From JAUSIF01 sp040901465 (GTDB lineage Bacteria; Pseudomonadota; Alphaproteobacteria; Rhizobiales; Xanthobacteraceae): 64,000 nt of DNA. Under the pieces are notes generated by a model that was given only the letters and a program-made list of their open reading frames with translations, ran no database searches and was not told where the DNA came from. Where the stretch lies: contig JBBDYN010000032.1 of NCBI GenBank assembly GCA_040901465.1, positions 62,001 through 126,000 of the forward strand. Reading direction: 5' to 3'. Every line of letters begins with the position of its first letter. Within the stretch, counting starts at the first letter, position 1. The translations under genes were made by a program, and so were the position numbers. Below are positions 16,940-25,842 of this stretch, in pieces.

Positions 16940-18112
16940 TTACCCCGTCTTCCCGAAAATCTCGCGCCCGATCAGAAGGCGCCTGATCTCGCTCGTGCCC
17001 GCGCCGATCTCGTAGAGCTTGGCGTCGCGCAGGAGCCGCCCGGTCGGAAACTCGTTGATGTAGCCGTTGCCGCCCAGCAATTGGATCGCATCGAGCGCGA
17101 CCTTGGTCGCTCCTTCCGCCGCGAACAGGATCGCGCCCGCCGCATCCTCGCGCGTGGTCTCGCCGCGGTCGCACGCGCGGGCGACCGAATAGACGTAGGA
17201 CTTCGCCGCGTTCATCAGCACGTACATGTCCGCGAGCTTGCCCTGCACGAGCTGGAACGAGCCGATCGGCTCGCCGAACTGCTTGCGCTCGTGCACGTAG
17301 GGCAGCACCACGTCGAGCGCCGCCTGCATGATGCCGAGCGGCCCGGCCGCGAGCACCACGCGCTCGTAGTCGAGCCCGCTCATCAGGACCTTGACGCCCT
17401 CGCCGACCTTGCCGAGCACGTTTTCGGCCGGCACCTCGCAATCCTGGAACACGAGCTCGCACGTGTCGGAGCCGCGCATGCCGAGCTTGTCGAGCTTCTG
17501 CGCTGTGGAAAATCCCTTCATGCCCTTCTCGATCAGGAACGCCGTGATCCCGCGCGGGCCCGCCGCCGGATCGGTCTTGGCGTAGACCACGAGCGTCTCC
17601 GCCTCCGGCCCGTTCGTGATCCACATTTTCGAACCGTTCAGCACATAGCCGTCGCCCTTCCTCTCGGCGCGCGTCTTCATCGAGACGACGTCGGAGCCCG
17701 AGCCGGACTCGGACATGGCGAGCGCGCCCACGTGCTCGCCCGAAACGAGCTTCGGCAGATATTTCCTCTTCTGCGCCTCGCTGCCGTTGCGGCGGATCTG
17801 GTTGACGCAGAGGTTCGAGTGCGCGCCGTAGGAGAGCCCGACCGACGCGGAGCCGCGGCTCACCTCTTCCATGGCGACGCAGTGCTCGAGATAGCCGAGG
17901 CCCGAGCCGCCGTATTCCTCTTCCACCGTGATGCCGTGCAGGCCGAGCTTGCCCATCTCCGGCCACAGGTCGCGCGGGAACTGGTTGCTGCGGTCGATCT
18001 CGTCAGCGCGCGGCGCGATGTGATCGTCGGAGAAGCCGCGCACCGTGTTGCGCAGCATGTCGGCGGTTTCGCCGAGACCGAAATCGAGTCCTGTCCACGC
18101 GTTGGTCGCCAT
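16940..18112 (-). CDS. ivd: Isovaleryl-CoA dehydrogenase
   Basis: 390 residues, typical of IVD. It oxidises isovaleryl-CoA to 3-methylcrotonyl-CoA in leucine breakdown, passing electrons to ETF via FAD. The catalytic Glu lies in GLDYERVVLAAGPLGIM (around residue 250), the position specific to isovaleryl-CoA dehydrogenases. Other ACAD marks are SESGSGSDVVSMKTRAE, KMWITNGPEA and the C-terminal YEIGAGTSEIRRLLIGRE. It is upstream of nothing else from the liu pathway; mccB for the next step is 12 kb away. Two thioesterase genes precede it on the same strand. Confidence 0.96.
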   Translation of the reverse strand: MATNAWTGLDFGLGETADMLRNTVRGFSDDHIAPRADEIDRSNQFPRDLWPEMGKLGLHGITVEEEYGGSGLGYLEHCVAMEEVSRGSASVGLSYGAHSNLCVNQIRRNGSEAQKRKYLPKLVSGEHVGALAMSESGSGSDVVSMKTRAERKGDGYVLNGSKMWITNGPEAETLVVYAKTDPAAGPRGITAFLIEKGMKGFSTAQKLDKLGMRGSDTCELVFQDCEVPAENVLGKVGEGVKVLMSGLDYERVVLAAGPLGIMQAALDVVLPYVHERKQFGEPIGSFQLVQGKLADMYVLMNAAKSYVYSVARACDRGETTREDAAGAILFAAEGATKVALDAIQLLGGNGYINEFPTGRLLRDAKLYEIGAGTSEIRRLLIGREIFGKTG

Positions 18113-18118
18113 GTTTCC

Positions 18119-18580
18119 CTACCCGCCCGCCGGTTCGTCGCTCTTGCCCTCGAGGCACATCATCGTTGCAAGCATCTGCGCGATCGGCTTCTGCTCGCCT
18201 TTGTCCTCTGCGAGCACTTCCGCATCCACCGCCATCAATGTACGCCCCGGCTTCACCACCGTACCGCGCGCGAGGAACCGCGTGCCGGCCGCCGGCGCCA
18301 TCAGATTGACCTTGAACTCCACGGTCAAGACCGACGCGCCCGGCGGCATCAGCGAGAACGCGGCATAGCCTGCTGCGCTGTCGGCGATCGTGGCCGTGAT
18401 TCCCGCGTGTAGAAACCCGTGCTGCTGGCAAAGATCGCCCCGATAGGGCAATTCGATCTCGCAATGACCCGGACGCAGCGCGGCGATCTTCGCGCCGATC
18501 GTGTCCATCACGGTCTGGCGCGCGAAACTTTCCCGCACCTTCTTGTCCCAATCCGGATCGTGCGGCTTGAAGGCGCTCAT
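18119..18580 (-). CDS. PaaI-family hotdog thioesterase (copy 1)
   Basis: 153 residues. The hotdog catalytic/binding helix is in LCQQHGFLHAGITATIADSAAGYAAFSLM; GLLHGG-type residues are here GFLHAG. Such enzymes hydrolyse aryl- or acyl-CoA esters. The ATG at 18580 is preceded by AGGAGGTG, an ideal ribosome binding site, and overlaps the stop of the paralogous gene upstream (ATGA). It lies six bases from the ivd start, so the three genes form one operon. It probably relieves acyl-CoA build-up in branched-chain catabolism (inference). Confidence 0.92.
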   Translation of the reverse strand: MSAFKPHDPDWDKKVRESFARQTVMDTIGAKIAALRPGHCEIELPYRGDLCQQHGFLHAGITATIADSAAGYAAFSLMPPGASVLTVEFKVNLMAPAAGTRFLARGTVVKPGRTLMAVDAEVLAEDKGEQKPIAQMLATMMCLEGKSDEPAGG

Positions 18581-19050
18581 GTACGCACCTCCTGCCCGAG
18601 TTCGGGGATTCCTTCCGCGCACATCATGGTCGCGAGCATGCGACCGACCGACCGCCACTCCCCGTCCTGTTCCGCCTCGATTTCCGCCTGCACGACGTGC
18701 AGCGTGCGGCCCGGACGCAGCACGCGGCCTTTCGCGATCAGCCGATCGCCCTTGGGCGAGGCGAACAGATTGAGCTTGTATTCGATTCCGACCACCGACG
18801 TATCCGGCGGCATGAGGGTGAAGGCGGCGTAGCCTCCGGCGTTAGCGGCAATCCCCGTCACCACGCCGCCATGCAAAAAGCCATGCTGCTGGCAGAGATC
18901 GGCGCGAAAAGGGAGTTCGATCTCGCACCGGCCGGGCGCGACCGAAGCGAGCCGCGCGCCGATCGTGTCCATGAAGGTCTGGCGCGCGAAGCTCGCGCGC
19001 ACCTTCGCCTCCCACTCAGGGTCGCGCGGAATGAGTTCCTCGTCCGCCAT
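18577..19050 (-). CDS. PaaI-family hotdog thioesterase (copy 2)
   Basis: 157 residues, a tandem paralogue of 18119-18580: both share VR.SFARQT.MDTIGA, CEIELP.R.DLCQQHGFLH.G and QMLATMM-like ends. Here the key segment is GFLHGGVVTGIAANAGGYAAFTLM, closer to the canonical LHGG. It is the first gene of the thioesterase-thioesterase-ivd operon. The pair may have diverged in chain-length preference or form a heteromer. Confidence 0.92.
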   Translation of the reverse strand: MADEELIPRDPEWEAKVRASFARQTFMDTIGARLASVAPGRCEIELPFRADLCQQHGFLHGGVVTGIAANAGGYAAFTLMPPDTSVVGIEYKLNLFASPKGDRLIAKGRVLRPGRTLHVVQAEIEAEQDGEWRSVGRMLATMMCAEGIPELGQEVRT

Positions 19051-19130
19051 CGTCCTCTCCGGCCAAACGCGGCCAGAGTAGGTCCGGGCGGGCGAACGTC
19101 AATCGAGCGTTGCGATCGAAACCGCTGCGC

Positions 19131-21383
19131 TCAGCCGGCGGCAACCCGCGATTCGACGCGGCGCGGCTGCACTGGCGCGTCCTGCTTGAGCAGCTCGGTA
19201 ACGCGTTCGGGCTCGACCGGCGGCGAGAACAGGTAGCCCTGCACCTGATGGCAGCCGACCGCGCGTACGAACCGATGCTGTTCGCCGGTTTCCACCCCTT
19301 CGGCGGTCACCGCGAGTCCGAGCGCGCGGCCGAGCCGCGTCACGCACTCCACGATCGCAGCGGCGTCCTCGGTGATGCCGAGATTCTGCACGAAGGATTT
19401 GTCGATCTTGAGCTTGTCCACGGGGAAGCGGCGCAGGTAACCGAGCGAGCTGTAGCCGGTGCCGAAATCGTCGAGCGCGATGCGCACGCCGAGGCGACGC
19501 AATTCCGACAGCTCGCCGAGCACTTCGCTGGTCGCGCCGAGCAGCATGCCTTCCGTAATCTCGATCTCGAGGCGGCGCGGATCGAAGCCGGTCTCCACGA
19601 GCACGCGGGTAAGCCGCTCGGCCACGTTGCCTTGCCGGAAGTTCGACGGCGACAGATTCACCGCGAGCGAAAGCCCCGGCCACTGCGCGGCATGTTCGCA
19701 GGCGCGACGCAACACCCATTCGTCGATGCCGACCACGAGCCCGGTGTGCTCGGCGATCGGGATGAACTCTGACGGCGGCACCACACCCCGCTCCGGATGA
19801 TTCCAGCGCACCAGCGCCTCGACGCCGACGATGCGCTCGCCGTCCGCGGCGTAGAGCGGCTGGAACTTGAGCGCCAGCTCCTCGCTCGCGAGCGCGCGCG
19901 ACAAGTCGCGTTCGATCGCGCTGCGCTTGTGCAGGATCTCTTCATAGCCGATATCGAACATGCGATAGCCGCCGCGGTTTTCCGCCTTGGCGCGATAGAG
20001 CGCGATATCTGCGCGGCGCAGGAGCTGCTCGGCTTCGTAGCCATCCTCTGGAGCCACGGCGACACCGAGCGTCGCGCCGACGCTCAGGAATTGTCCGCTG
20101 GCAACCACCGGGGCGCGCATGCATTCGGAGACCCGGCGGCAGATCGCGGTGACTTCCTCGTTGCTTTGTCCGACCGGAATGAGGAGCGCAAATTCATCGC
20201 CGCCGAAGCGCACCGCCATGCCGCCTTCGGCGGCGAACGTAGTCAGCCGCTCGCCGATCGCGAACAGCACCTCGTCGCCGGTGGGATGGCCAAGCGTGTC
20301 ATTGATATCCTTGAAATCGTCGAGATCGATCAGCACGAGCGCGAGCCGGTGTTCGGCGTTCGTATCGATGAGCCGTTCGGTGAGCGTATCGAGCAATTGG
20401 ACGCGATTGGGAAGACCGGTGAGCCGGTCGTGATAGGCAAGCTCCGTCGCGCGACGCTCGCTTTGATTGAGCCGCTCGGTGGTGCGGCGGACGTAGAGTA
20501 GCACGACCATCGTGATGACGCCGAGCAGCGCGACGACGCCGAACAGCGCCGGCAGCAGCTGGATCAACATTGTCGCGCCGGGCGCCTTCGGCTCCCAGAC
20601 AAGCCACGCCTTGCTCTCGTCCGGCGTGAGCGGGATCTCCACCGCCACCCGCCCTCCCTCGATCATGCCGGCAGACAGCATGCCCTCGCTGACGGAGACC
20701 CGATCGGCGGCGATTTCGCGCGCGAGCTGCGCGAGTAGCTCCCGTTCGAGAAACGCAACTGTGACGGCAACGGCCGGGTTGCTTTCGCCTGCGGGCGATC
20801 GGCTGCCGGTCGGGACGATGGTCGCGACGCCGACCAACGCCACACGGTCCTCGACACGCCGAAACCCGATTTCGAACTTGGGCCGCGACGGCGACTCGCC
20901 GATGTTGCCGCGCCCGAGGTTGGCCTCGAGGTCGGCCGCGTACGCACGACGCACGCTCTCGACCATGGGGTCGATCTTCGCACGCACCCGGCGATACAGA
21001 TCGGCGCCGTGCATCAAGCCGTCGGCGGAGGCATAGACCGGCGTTCCGTCCGCCCCGAGCACGAAGGAGCGATCATGGCCCCGGTCGAAGTGGAGCCGCA
21101 GACCAAATTGCTGATGAAGCCAGCTGCGATCGAACCTTCCTTCGGCGACGTCGACCGACTCGTCCCAGCGGGTGAAGGACGCAAGTTCGACTTTCATCTT
21201 GAGGTGGAGGTCGCCGAGCTGCCTGCGTGCGAGGTCGAGCTCGCGCACGGCGCTCTCTTGATCGACGCGCTTCGCGACCAGGACCGAGAAGCCCAAAAGC
21301 GCGATGACGGCCGCTGCTACCAGCATGCCGACCACCGCGATCATCCGATCGCCGAGCCGATGGCGCCTCACGAGGCTCCGCAT
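19131..21383 (-). CDS. CHASE4-GGDEF-EAL membrane signalling protein
   Basis: 750 residues. A transmembrane helix at about 14-34 and another at about 270-292 enclose a periplasmic CHASE4 sensor (SFTRWDESVDVAEGRFDRSWLHQQ). A GGDEF domain follows with intact FGGDEF and no RxxD inhibitory site at the expected place (EGGMAVRFGGDEF). The EAL domain has VEALVRWNHP, DDFGTGYSSLGYLRRFP and KIDKSFV, so both cyclase and phosphodiesterase could be active. It makes or breaks c-di-GMP in response to an external cue. Monocistronic. Confidence 0.95.
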   Translation of the reverse strand: MRSLVRRHRLGDRMIAVVGMLVAAAVIALLGFSVLVAKRVDQESAVRELDLARRQLGDLHLKMKVELASFTRWDESVDVAEGRFDRSWLHQQFGLRLHFDRGHDRSFVLGADGTPVYASADGLMHGADLYRRVRAKIDPMVESVRRAYAADLEANLGRGNIGESPSRPKFEIGFRRVEDRVALVGVATIVPTGSRSPAGESNPAVAVTVAFLERELLAQLAREIAADRVSVSEGMLSAGMIEGGRVAVEIPLTPDESKAWLVWEPKAPGATMLIQLLPALFGVVALLGVITMVVLLYVRRTTERLNQSERRATELAYHDRLTGLPNRVQLLDTLTERLIDTNAEHRLALVLIDLDDFKDINDTLGHPTGDEVLFAIGERLTTFAAEGGMAVRFGGDEFALLIPVGQSNEEVTAICRRVSECMRAPVVASGQFLSVGATLGVAVAPEDGYEAEQLLRRADIALYRAKAENRGGYRMFDIGYEEILHKRSAIERDLSRALASEELALKFQPLYAADGERIVGVEALVRWNHPERGVVPPSEFIPIAEHTGLVVGIDEWVLRRACEHAAQWPGLSLAVNLSPSNFRQGNVAERLTRVLVETGFDPRRLEIEITEGMLLGATSEVLGELSELRRLGVRIALDDFGTGYSSLGYLRRFPVDKLKIDKSFVQNLGITEDAAAIVECVTRLGRALGLAVTAEGVETGEQHRFVRAVGCHQVQGYLFSPPVEPERVTELLKQDAPVQPRRVESRVAAG

Positions 21384-21632
21384 GGTTTCCCGCCCTTTGG
21401 GTGCAAGACCATAGATTCAACCGATTAATCCGCTCTCAGTTCGCTCTGTGGAATGCTGGGCAGAGTGAACGCCGCGTGAATCCGGGCGAAGCAATTTTAC
21501 CGAGCGGCGCCCAAATTGGCGGCTGCTCGGTAGCGCTCTACCGGGCACGCATTCGGTCGAGTAGCGATTGGTCAACCCTATTGAGCAAATCAGCCGCGCG
21601 CTTGTGGGCGCCGGCCCTCGACGTGCGCCGGC
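21384..21632. other. Intergenic gap, no gene seen
   Basis: 249 bases between the CHASE4-GGDEF-EAL start and the mgtE stop. I see a weak inverted repeat (CCGAGCGGCGCC...GGCGGCTGCTCGG, about 21500-21531) that could form an imperfect terminator-like hairpin for a transcript, but no coding frame. Confidence 0.45.
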
Positions 21633-23057
21633 TCACAACAGGCCGAATGCGACCGTGGCGAGAGCAAGAAACGTGAAGAACCCGAACACGTCGGTAATCG
21701 TCAACACGAACACTCCCGAGGCGATCGCCGGATCGATTTTGAGCTGCCTGACGAGAAGCGGAACGAGAATGCCCACGGTCGTGCCGAAAATCACCGAAAG
21801 GACCATGGCGGCGCCGAGCGCAATCCCAAGCCGCAGGCTCCCGAACGCGAAGCCCGCGGCCGCCCCGGAGAGTGCCGCAAGCGCTATGCCGTTGACGACA
21901 CCGACCATCACCTCGCGCAGGACCACGCGCATCATGTTGGAGCGGTTCAGCTCCTGGGTCGCGAGCGCGCGTACCGCCACGGCCAGCGCCTGCGTGCCCG
22001 CGTTGCCGCCGAGCGCCGCATTGACCGGCATCAGGATCGCGACCGCCACCACTTCCTGGATGGTCGCCTGGAACAGCGCGATCACGCCGGCAGCGAGGAA
22101 CGCCGTGACGAGGTTGAGCACGAGCCACGGCAGCCGCAGCTTTGCTGTGTCGAGGACCGTGTCCGACAAATCCTCGGCGCGGCGCACGCCGGAAAGCGCG
22201 CGCAAATCCTCTTCCGCCTCTTCCTCGATCACGTCGAGCACGTCGTCCGCGGTCAGCACGCCGACGAGTCGCCCGTCTTCGTCCACGACCGGCGCCGAGA
22301 CTAGATCGTAACGCTCGAACTGGCGCGCGGCGCTCTCCTGGTCGTCGTTGGCCCGCACCACCTGGTGATCCTCGACCAGAATGTCGGCGACCTGCACCGG
22401 CCGCATCGAGCGCAACAGCCGATCGAGCCGCACCGCGCCCACGAGCCGCCGGTCCGGGTCCGTCACGTAAAGCTCGTAGAAGGAATCCGGCAGGTCGCGG
22501 TTCTCGCGCAGGTAGTCGATCACGTCGCCGACCTTCCAGTCGGGCGGCACGGCGATGAACTCGGTCTGCATGCGCCGCCCGGCGCTGTCTTCCGGATAGC
22601 GCAGGCTGCGCTCGAGCGCCGTGCGCTCTGTCGCCGGCAACTGGTCGAGAATTTCGGCCTGGTTTTCTTCCGTCAGATTCTTGAGCAGATAGACAGCGTT
22701 GTCGGAGTCGAGTTCGCGCACGCCCTCGGCCACGGTCTCGGCCGACAGATCGCCGAGGATTTCCTCACGCACCGAGTCGTCGACTTCGGTGAGCGCCGTG
22801 AAGTCGAAATCCTTGCCGAGCAGCGCGACAAGGCGCGGCCGCTCGGCCGGATCAAGCGCCGCGATCAGGTCGCCGAGATCGGCCTCGTGCAGCTTGCCGG
22901 TGAGCATGCGCAGCCGCTCGTCGTCGCCCGCGCCGAGCGCCGCGACAATGGCGGCCACGAAGCGCGGCGCCACGGCGCCGTCGGCGGTGCGGAATCGCGG
23001 CCGGCGCGGCTTCGGCGTGACAACTTCAGCGCTCAGTTCGTTCGTAGCGTTGGCCAT
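21633..23057 (-). CDS. mgtE: MgtE-family magnesium transporter
   Basis: 474 residues: MgtE N-domain (about 40-150, with helical LGDLIAALDPAERPRLVALL), two CBS domains (about 160-285, ending VVDEDGRLVGVLTADDVLDVI) and a five-helix membrane part from about 310 with the pore signature MPVNAALGGNAGTQ. The cytosolic domains sense Mg2+ and gate the channel. The start at 23057 (MANATNELSAEV) is preferred over an upstream in-frame codon because it fits the family. Single gene. Confidence 0.95.
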   Translation of the reverse strand: MANATNELSAEVVTPKPRRPRFRTADGAVAPRFVAAIVAALGAGDDERLRMLTGKLHEADLGDLIAALDPAERPRLVALLGKDFDFTALTEVDDSVREEILGDLSAETVAEGVRELDSDNAVYLLKNLTEENQAEILDQLPATERTALERSLRYPEDSAGRRMQTEFIAVPPDWKVGDVIDYLRENRDLPDSFYELYVTDPDRRLVGAVRLDRLLRSMRPVQVADILVEDHQVVRANDDQESAARQFERYDLVSAPVVDEDGRLVGVLTADDVLDVIEEEAEEDLRALSGVRRAEDLSDTVLDTAKLRLPWLVLNLVTAFLAAGVIALFQATIQEVVAVAILMPVNAALGGNAGTQALAVAVRALATQELNRSNMMRVVLREVMVGVVNGIALAALSGAAAGFAFGSLRLGIALGAAMVLSVIFGTTVGILVPLLVRQLKIDPAIASGVFVLTITDVFGFFTFLALATVAFGLL

Positions 23058-23148
23058 TTGCGCCCGTTGATCGAAAGGGGGTTTGGTTCTAGGCAGATGG
23101 CAGACCGAACGCAATCGAGCTTCGGCGCCTTACGGCAGGATCAGACCC

Positions 23149-23728
23149 ATGCGCCACGTGTTCGCCGCGGCTTTTTCCCGCCGCGCTCGGCCGCATCGGG
23201 ACCATGCAATATCGGGAGACGGTGAAGCTCGAGCCGAAGGAAGTGGTGCTCACCTTCGACGACGGCCCGATGCCGCCAATGACCAACAAGGTGCTGGACA
23301 TCCTGCGCGCCGAATGCGTGCAGTCGACCTTCTTCTTGATCGGCCGCAACGCCCACGCCTTCCCCGCCCTGGTGCGGACGATCGCGCGCGACGGCCACAC
23401 GGTCGCCGGTCACACGCAGAACCATCCCCCGCAAGCGATGGGCCCCGCGACCGTCCTGATCCCGCCGAAGCTCCTGAATGAGCTGAAGGCGCGCGGCTAC
23501 CGGATCGCGCATCTCGTTGCGGCGCCGGGTTCCGCGCCGCCGATCGCCGCGCCGCTCGTGGCCGGGAAGCCGGCGCCCGCCCCGCCCCACAAACCCGCTA
23601 CCTACAAGAAGAAGCACATGATGGTCGCCGCGCTGGAACTGGCGCCGACCGAATTCAAGTTCGTGAGCCGCTGGCGCAAGTATTGGGAGACTCAGCGAAA
23701 CGCGCCGGTGGCGCGGCAAACTCCATGA
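23149..23728 (+). pseudogene. Polysaccharide deacetylase, internally deleted and frameshifted
   Basis: The NodB-type deacetylase start MQYRETVKLEPKEVVLTFDDGP with motif 1 TFDDGP is followed by motif 2-like AGHTQNHP. The text then jumps to LIPPKLLNELKARGYRIAHLVAAPG, the family's C-terminal end. About 100 residues with motifs 3-5 (catalytic Arg/Pro, Asp-Trp, His) are missing. In addition, the likely original signal-peptide start (ATG 23149, MRHVFAA) is out of frame by one base with the rest. What remains could be translated from 23204 (174 codons), but it lacks a complete active site. Confidence 0.83.
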
Positions 23729-23778
23729 ACGATCGCGGCGGCTCACGCGGCCGCCGGTCTCGCCTGTTCCGATTGGAA

Positions 23779-23863
23779 TGGTGCGGTCGAGAGGACTCGA
23801 ACCTCCAAGGGTTGCCCCGCTAGCACCTCAAGCTAGTGTGTCTACCAATTCCACCACGACCGC
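23779..23863 (-). tRNA. tRNA-Leu (anticodon GAG)
   Basis: On the minus strand the sequence begins GCGGTCGTGGTGGAATTGG and ends CTCTCGACCGCACCA. The 7-base acceptor stem GCGGTCG/CGACCGC is perfect and CCA is encoded. The anticodon arm is CTAGC-TTGAGGT-GCTAG, giving anticodon GAG (reads CUC/CUU). A long variable arm (GGGGCAACCCTTGGAGG region) and TTCGAGTCC T-loop are as in class II leucine tRNAs. Confidence 0.96.
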
Positions 23864-23939
23864 TGAAAGCAAGCGCGGGCATCCGTCGCCCACGCGCGCG
23901 CCGCATGTAACAAATCAATGCCCTGTTCTCAAGGGCTGC

Positions 23940-24227
23940 TCAGCGAAGCGTGGCGGGGCGGGGCAGCAGGCGACTGATCGACACCGCGATCCGGCCGGCG
24001 TTGACGGTGACCTTGCCCTTCGCCACCGGCATGTTGTTGGCGAGGATCGTGACCTCGTCGTCTTCGGTGGCGTCGAGTTCGATGATGGCGCCGCGGCCCA
24101 TGCGCAGCAGCTGGTGCACCGCGACCGCGGTCGACCCCAGGACCACGGAAATATCGCAATCGACGTCGTCGATGGTCGCCAAGGTCTCCCCTCCCGGCTG
24201 CCAAAATGCCTGGGCAGAACAGCACAT
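23940..24227 (-). CDS. Stand-alone FliN/SpoA-domain protein
   Basis: Up to 95 residues, essentially one SpoA domain as in flagellar switch protein FliN: DISVVLGSTAVAVHQLLRMGRGAIIELDATEDDEVTILANNMPVAKGKVTVNAGRIAVSISR. The ATG at 24227 lacks a ribosome binding site. A TTG at 24182 (starting LATIDDVD) sits right after GGGAGGGGAGACC and may be the true start, giving 80 residues. No other flagellar or type III secretion gene is nearby. Flanked by tRNA-Leu and an SDR gene. It could be a C-ring subunit encoded apart from the flagellar cluster or serve another complex. Confidence 0.85.
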   Translation of the reverse strand: MCCSAQAFWQPGGETLATIDDVDCDISVVLGSTAVAVHQLLRMGRGAIIELDATEDDEVTILANNMPVAKGKVTVNAGRIAVSISRLLPRPATLR

Positions 24228-24253
24228 AGATGGTTAGCGAATGATTAACGGCC

Positions 24254-25036
24254 CTACCGCTCCCGCCGGTGCGCGGTGCCGCCGTCGATCGTGAGCACCG
24301 TACCGCTGATATAGGAGGCACGGTCGGACGCGAGGAACGCAACCGCATCGGCAACTTCGCGCGGCTCCGCGGCGCGTTGCTGCGGCAGCTCCTTCATGTA
24401 TTCCCGCCAACGCGACTTGTCGCCGAATTGCCGTTCGGCGCGCGTCTCCAGTAGCGTGCGCATGCGGTCGGTCGCGACCATGCCGGGATTGATGCCGACC
24501 ACGCGCACGCCGCTGTCGAAGCTGTCCGCGCCGAGCGCGCGGCTGAACGCCATGAGCGCCGCGTTGCCGGCCGAGCCGGCGATGTAGTTGGCGCTCAGCA
24601 GCTCGCCGCCGAGGCCGATGATGTTGATGATCACGCCGCCGCGGCCGCGCGCCTGCATCGCGGGATAGACGGCGCGCGCGAGGTTGACATAGCCGAACAC
24701 CTTGAGATCCCATGCCTGCCGCCAGCGCGGCTCTTCGATCGCAAGCAGATCGCCGCCTGGGATCGCGCCCGCGTTGTTGACGAGAATGTCGAGATCGCCG
24801 GCCGCTGCGGCGAGCGCGCGGCAATTGTCGCCGTCGCTGAGATCGGCGGGATGCACATTGACGTTCACGTTCCAGCGCGCGCCGATCGCCTCGCGCACGG
24901 TCTCGAGGTCGGCCTTGGTGCGCGCCGCGAGATGCAGATGGCAGCCTTCCGCGGCAAGACCTTCGGCGATGGCGCGGCCGATTCCCTTCGATGCGCCCGT
25001 GATCAGCGCGGTGCGCCCGGCCAGACCCAGCTCCAT
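24254..25036 (-). CDS. SDR family oxidoreductase with atypical active site
   Basis: 260 residues with the NAD(P) fingerprint TGASKGIG (about 15-22), the NNAG motif (LVNNAGAIPGG) and the C-terminal DGG. The usual catalytic Ser is in an INIIGLGGE context and the YxxxK motif reads YIAGS, so the lysine is replaced by Ser. Either this belongs to an SDR subfamily with altered chemistry or it is non-catalytic. Single gene, divergent from lipB. Substrate unknown. Confidence 0.92.
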   Translation of the reverse strand: MELGLAGRTALITGASKGIGRAIAEGLAAEGCHLHLAARTKADLETVREAIGARWNVNVNVHPADLSDGDNCRALAAAAGDLDILVNNAGAIPGGDLLAIEEPRWRQAWDLKVFGYVNLARAVYPAMQARGRGGVIINIIGLGGELLSANYIAGSAGNAALMAFSRALGADSFDSGVRVVGINPGMVATDRMRTLLETRAERQFGDKSRWREYMKELPQQRAAEPREVADAVAFLASDRASYISGTVLTIDGGTAHRRER

Positions 25037-25115
25037 TCTATTCTCCCCCGTGACGCAATGGCTTTACTCGATCGCGGCCCGGCGCGCGAGCGTCGCGCCG
25101 TGGTATAGACGACCC

Positions 25116-25820
25116 ATGTCGAACGCCCGCACGCTCGCCGAGCCCCTGCCCGCGCCCGCGGGCCTCGCACCGGTGGAATGGCGCACGGGCGCGAGCCTTG
25201 TTCCCTACTTCGAGGCGCTCGCCGAGATGGACGCGCGCGTTGCCGCGATCATCGCGGGCGAGGCGCGCGAATTGGTTTGGCTGCTCGAGCATCCACCGCT
25301 GTTCACGAGCGGCACCGGTACGCGCGCCGAAGATCTCGCCGGGACCGGGCGTTTTCCTCTGTTCGAAACCGGCCGCGGCGGCCGCCTCACTTATCATGGT
25401 CCGGGCCAGCGCGTGGCCTACGCGATGCTCGATCTGCGCCGGCGCGGCCCCGATCTGCGCCGCTACGTGGCCGGCCTCGAGGAATGGATCATCCGCACGC
25501 TCGCGGAGTTCGGCGTGACCGGCGAGCGGCGCGACGATCGCGTCGGCGTCTGGGTGCGGCGCCCCGACAAGGGCGAAGGCCGCGAGGACAAGATCGCCGC
25601 CATCGGCGTGCGCGTGAAGAAATGGGTCACGCTGCACGGCATTTCGCTCAACGTCGCGCCGGATCTCTCGCACTACGCGGGCATTCTCGCTTGCGGCGTT
25701 TCCGAGCCGCGCTTTGGCGTCACCAGTCTCGCCGATCTCGGCTTGAAGGCGTCGATGGGCGAAGTCGACGCGGCGCTGCGCACGAGCTTCGAGCGCGTGT
25801 TCGGAAAGGTCGGAGCCTGA
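25116..25820 (+). CDS. lipB: Lipoyl(octanoyl) transferase
   Basis: 234 residues. LipB moves octanoate from acyl carrier protein to lipoyl domains of dehydrogenase complexes. The family blocks are present: GRGGRLTYHGPGQRVAY, the acyl-binding Lys159 in KIAAIGVRV, and the catalytic Cys193 in GILACGVSEPRFGVTSL. The open frame extends far upstream, but ATG 25116 (MSNARTLAEP) fits family length. Essential housekeeping gene, alone on its strand. Confidence 0.96.
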   Translation: MSNARTLAEPLPAPAGLAPVEWRTGASLVPYFEALAEMDARVAAIIAGEARELVWLLEHPPLFTSGTGTRAEDLAGTGRFPLFETGRGGRLTYHGPGQRVAYAMLDLRRRGPDLRRYVAGLEEWIIRTLAEFGVTGERRDDRVGVWVRRPDKGEGREDKIAAIGVRVKKWVTLHGISLNVAPDLSHYAGILACGVSEPRFGVTSLADLGLKASMGEVDAALRTSFERVFGKVGA

Positions 25821-25842
25821 CGCCGCTGCGCGCAGCCGCGAC

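Noticed and set aside
17081..18412. 443-codon rightward open frame opposite ivd
   Set aside because: Antisense shadow of a conserved acyl-CoA dehydrogenase gene.
23779..23863. tRNA-Leu as an integration site with a nearby island
   Set aside because: No integrase gene and no second copy of the tRNA 3' end that I could see on either side.
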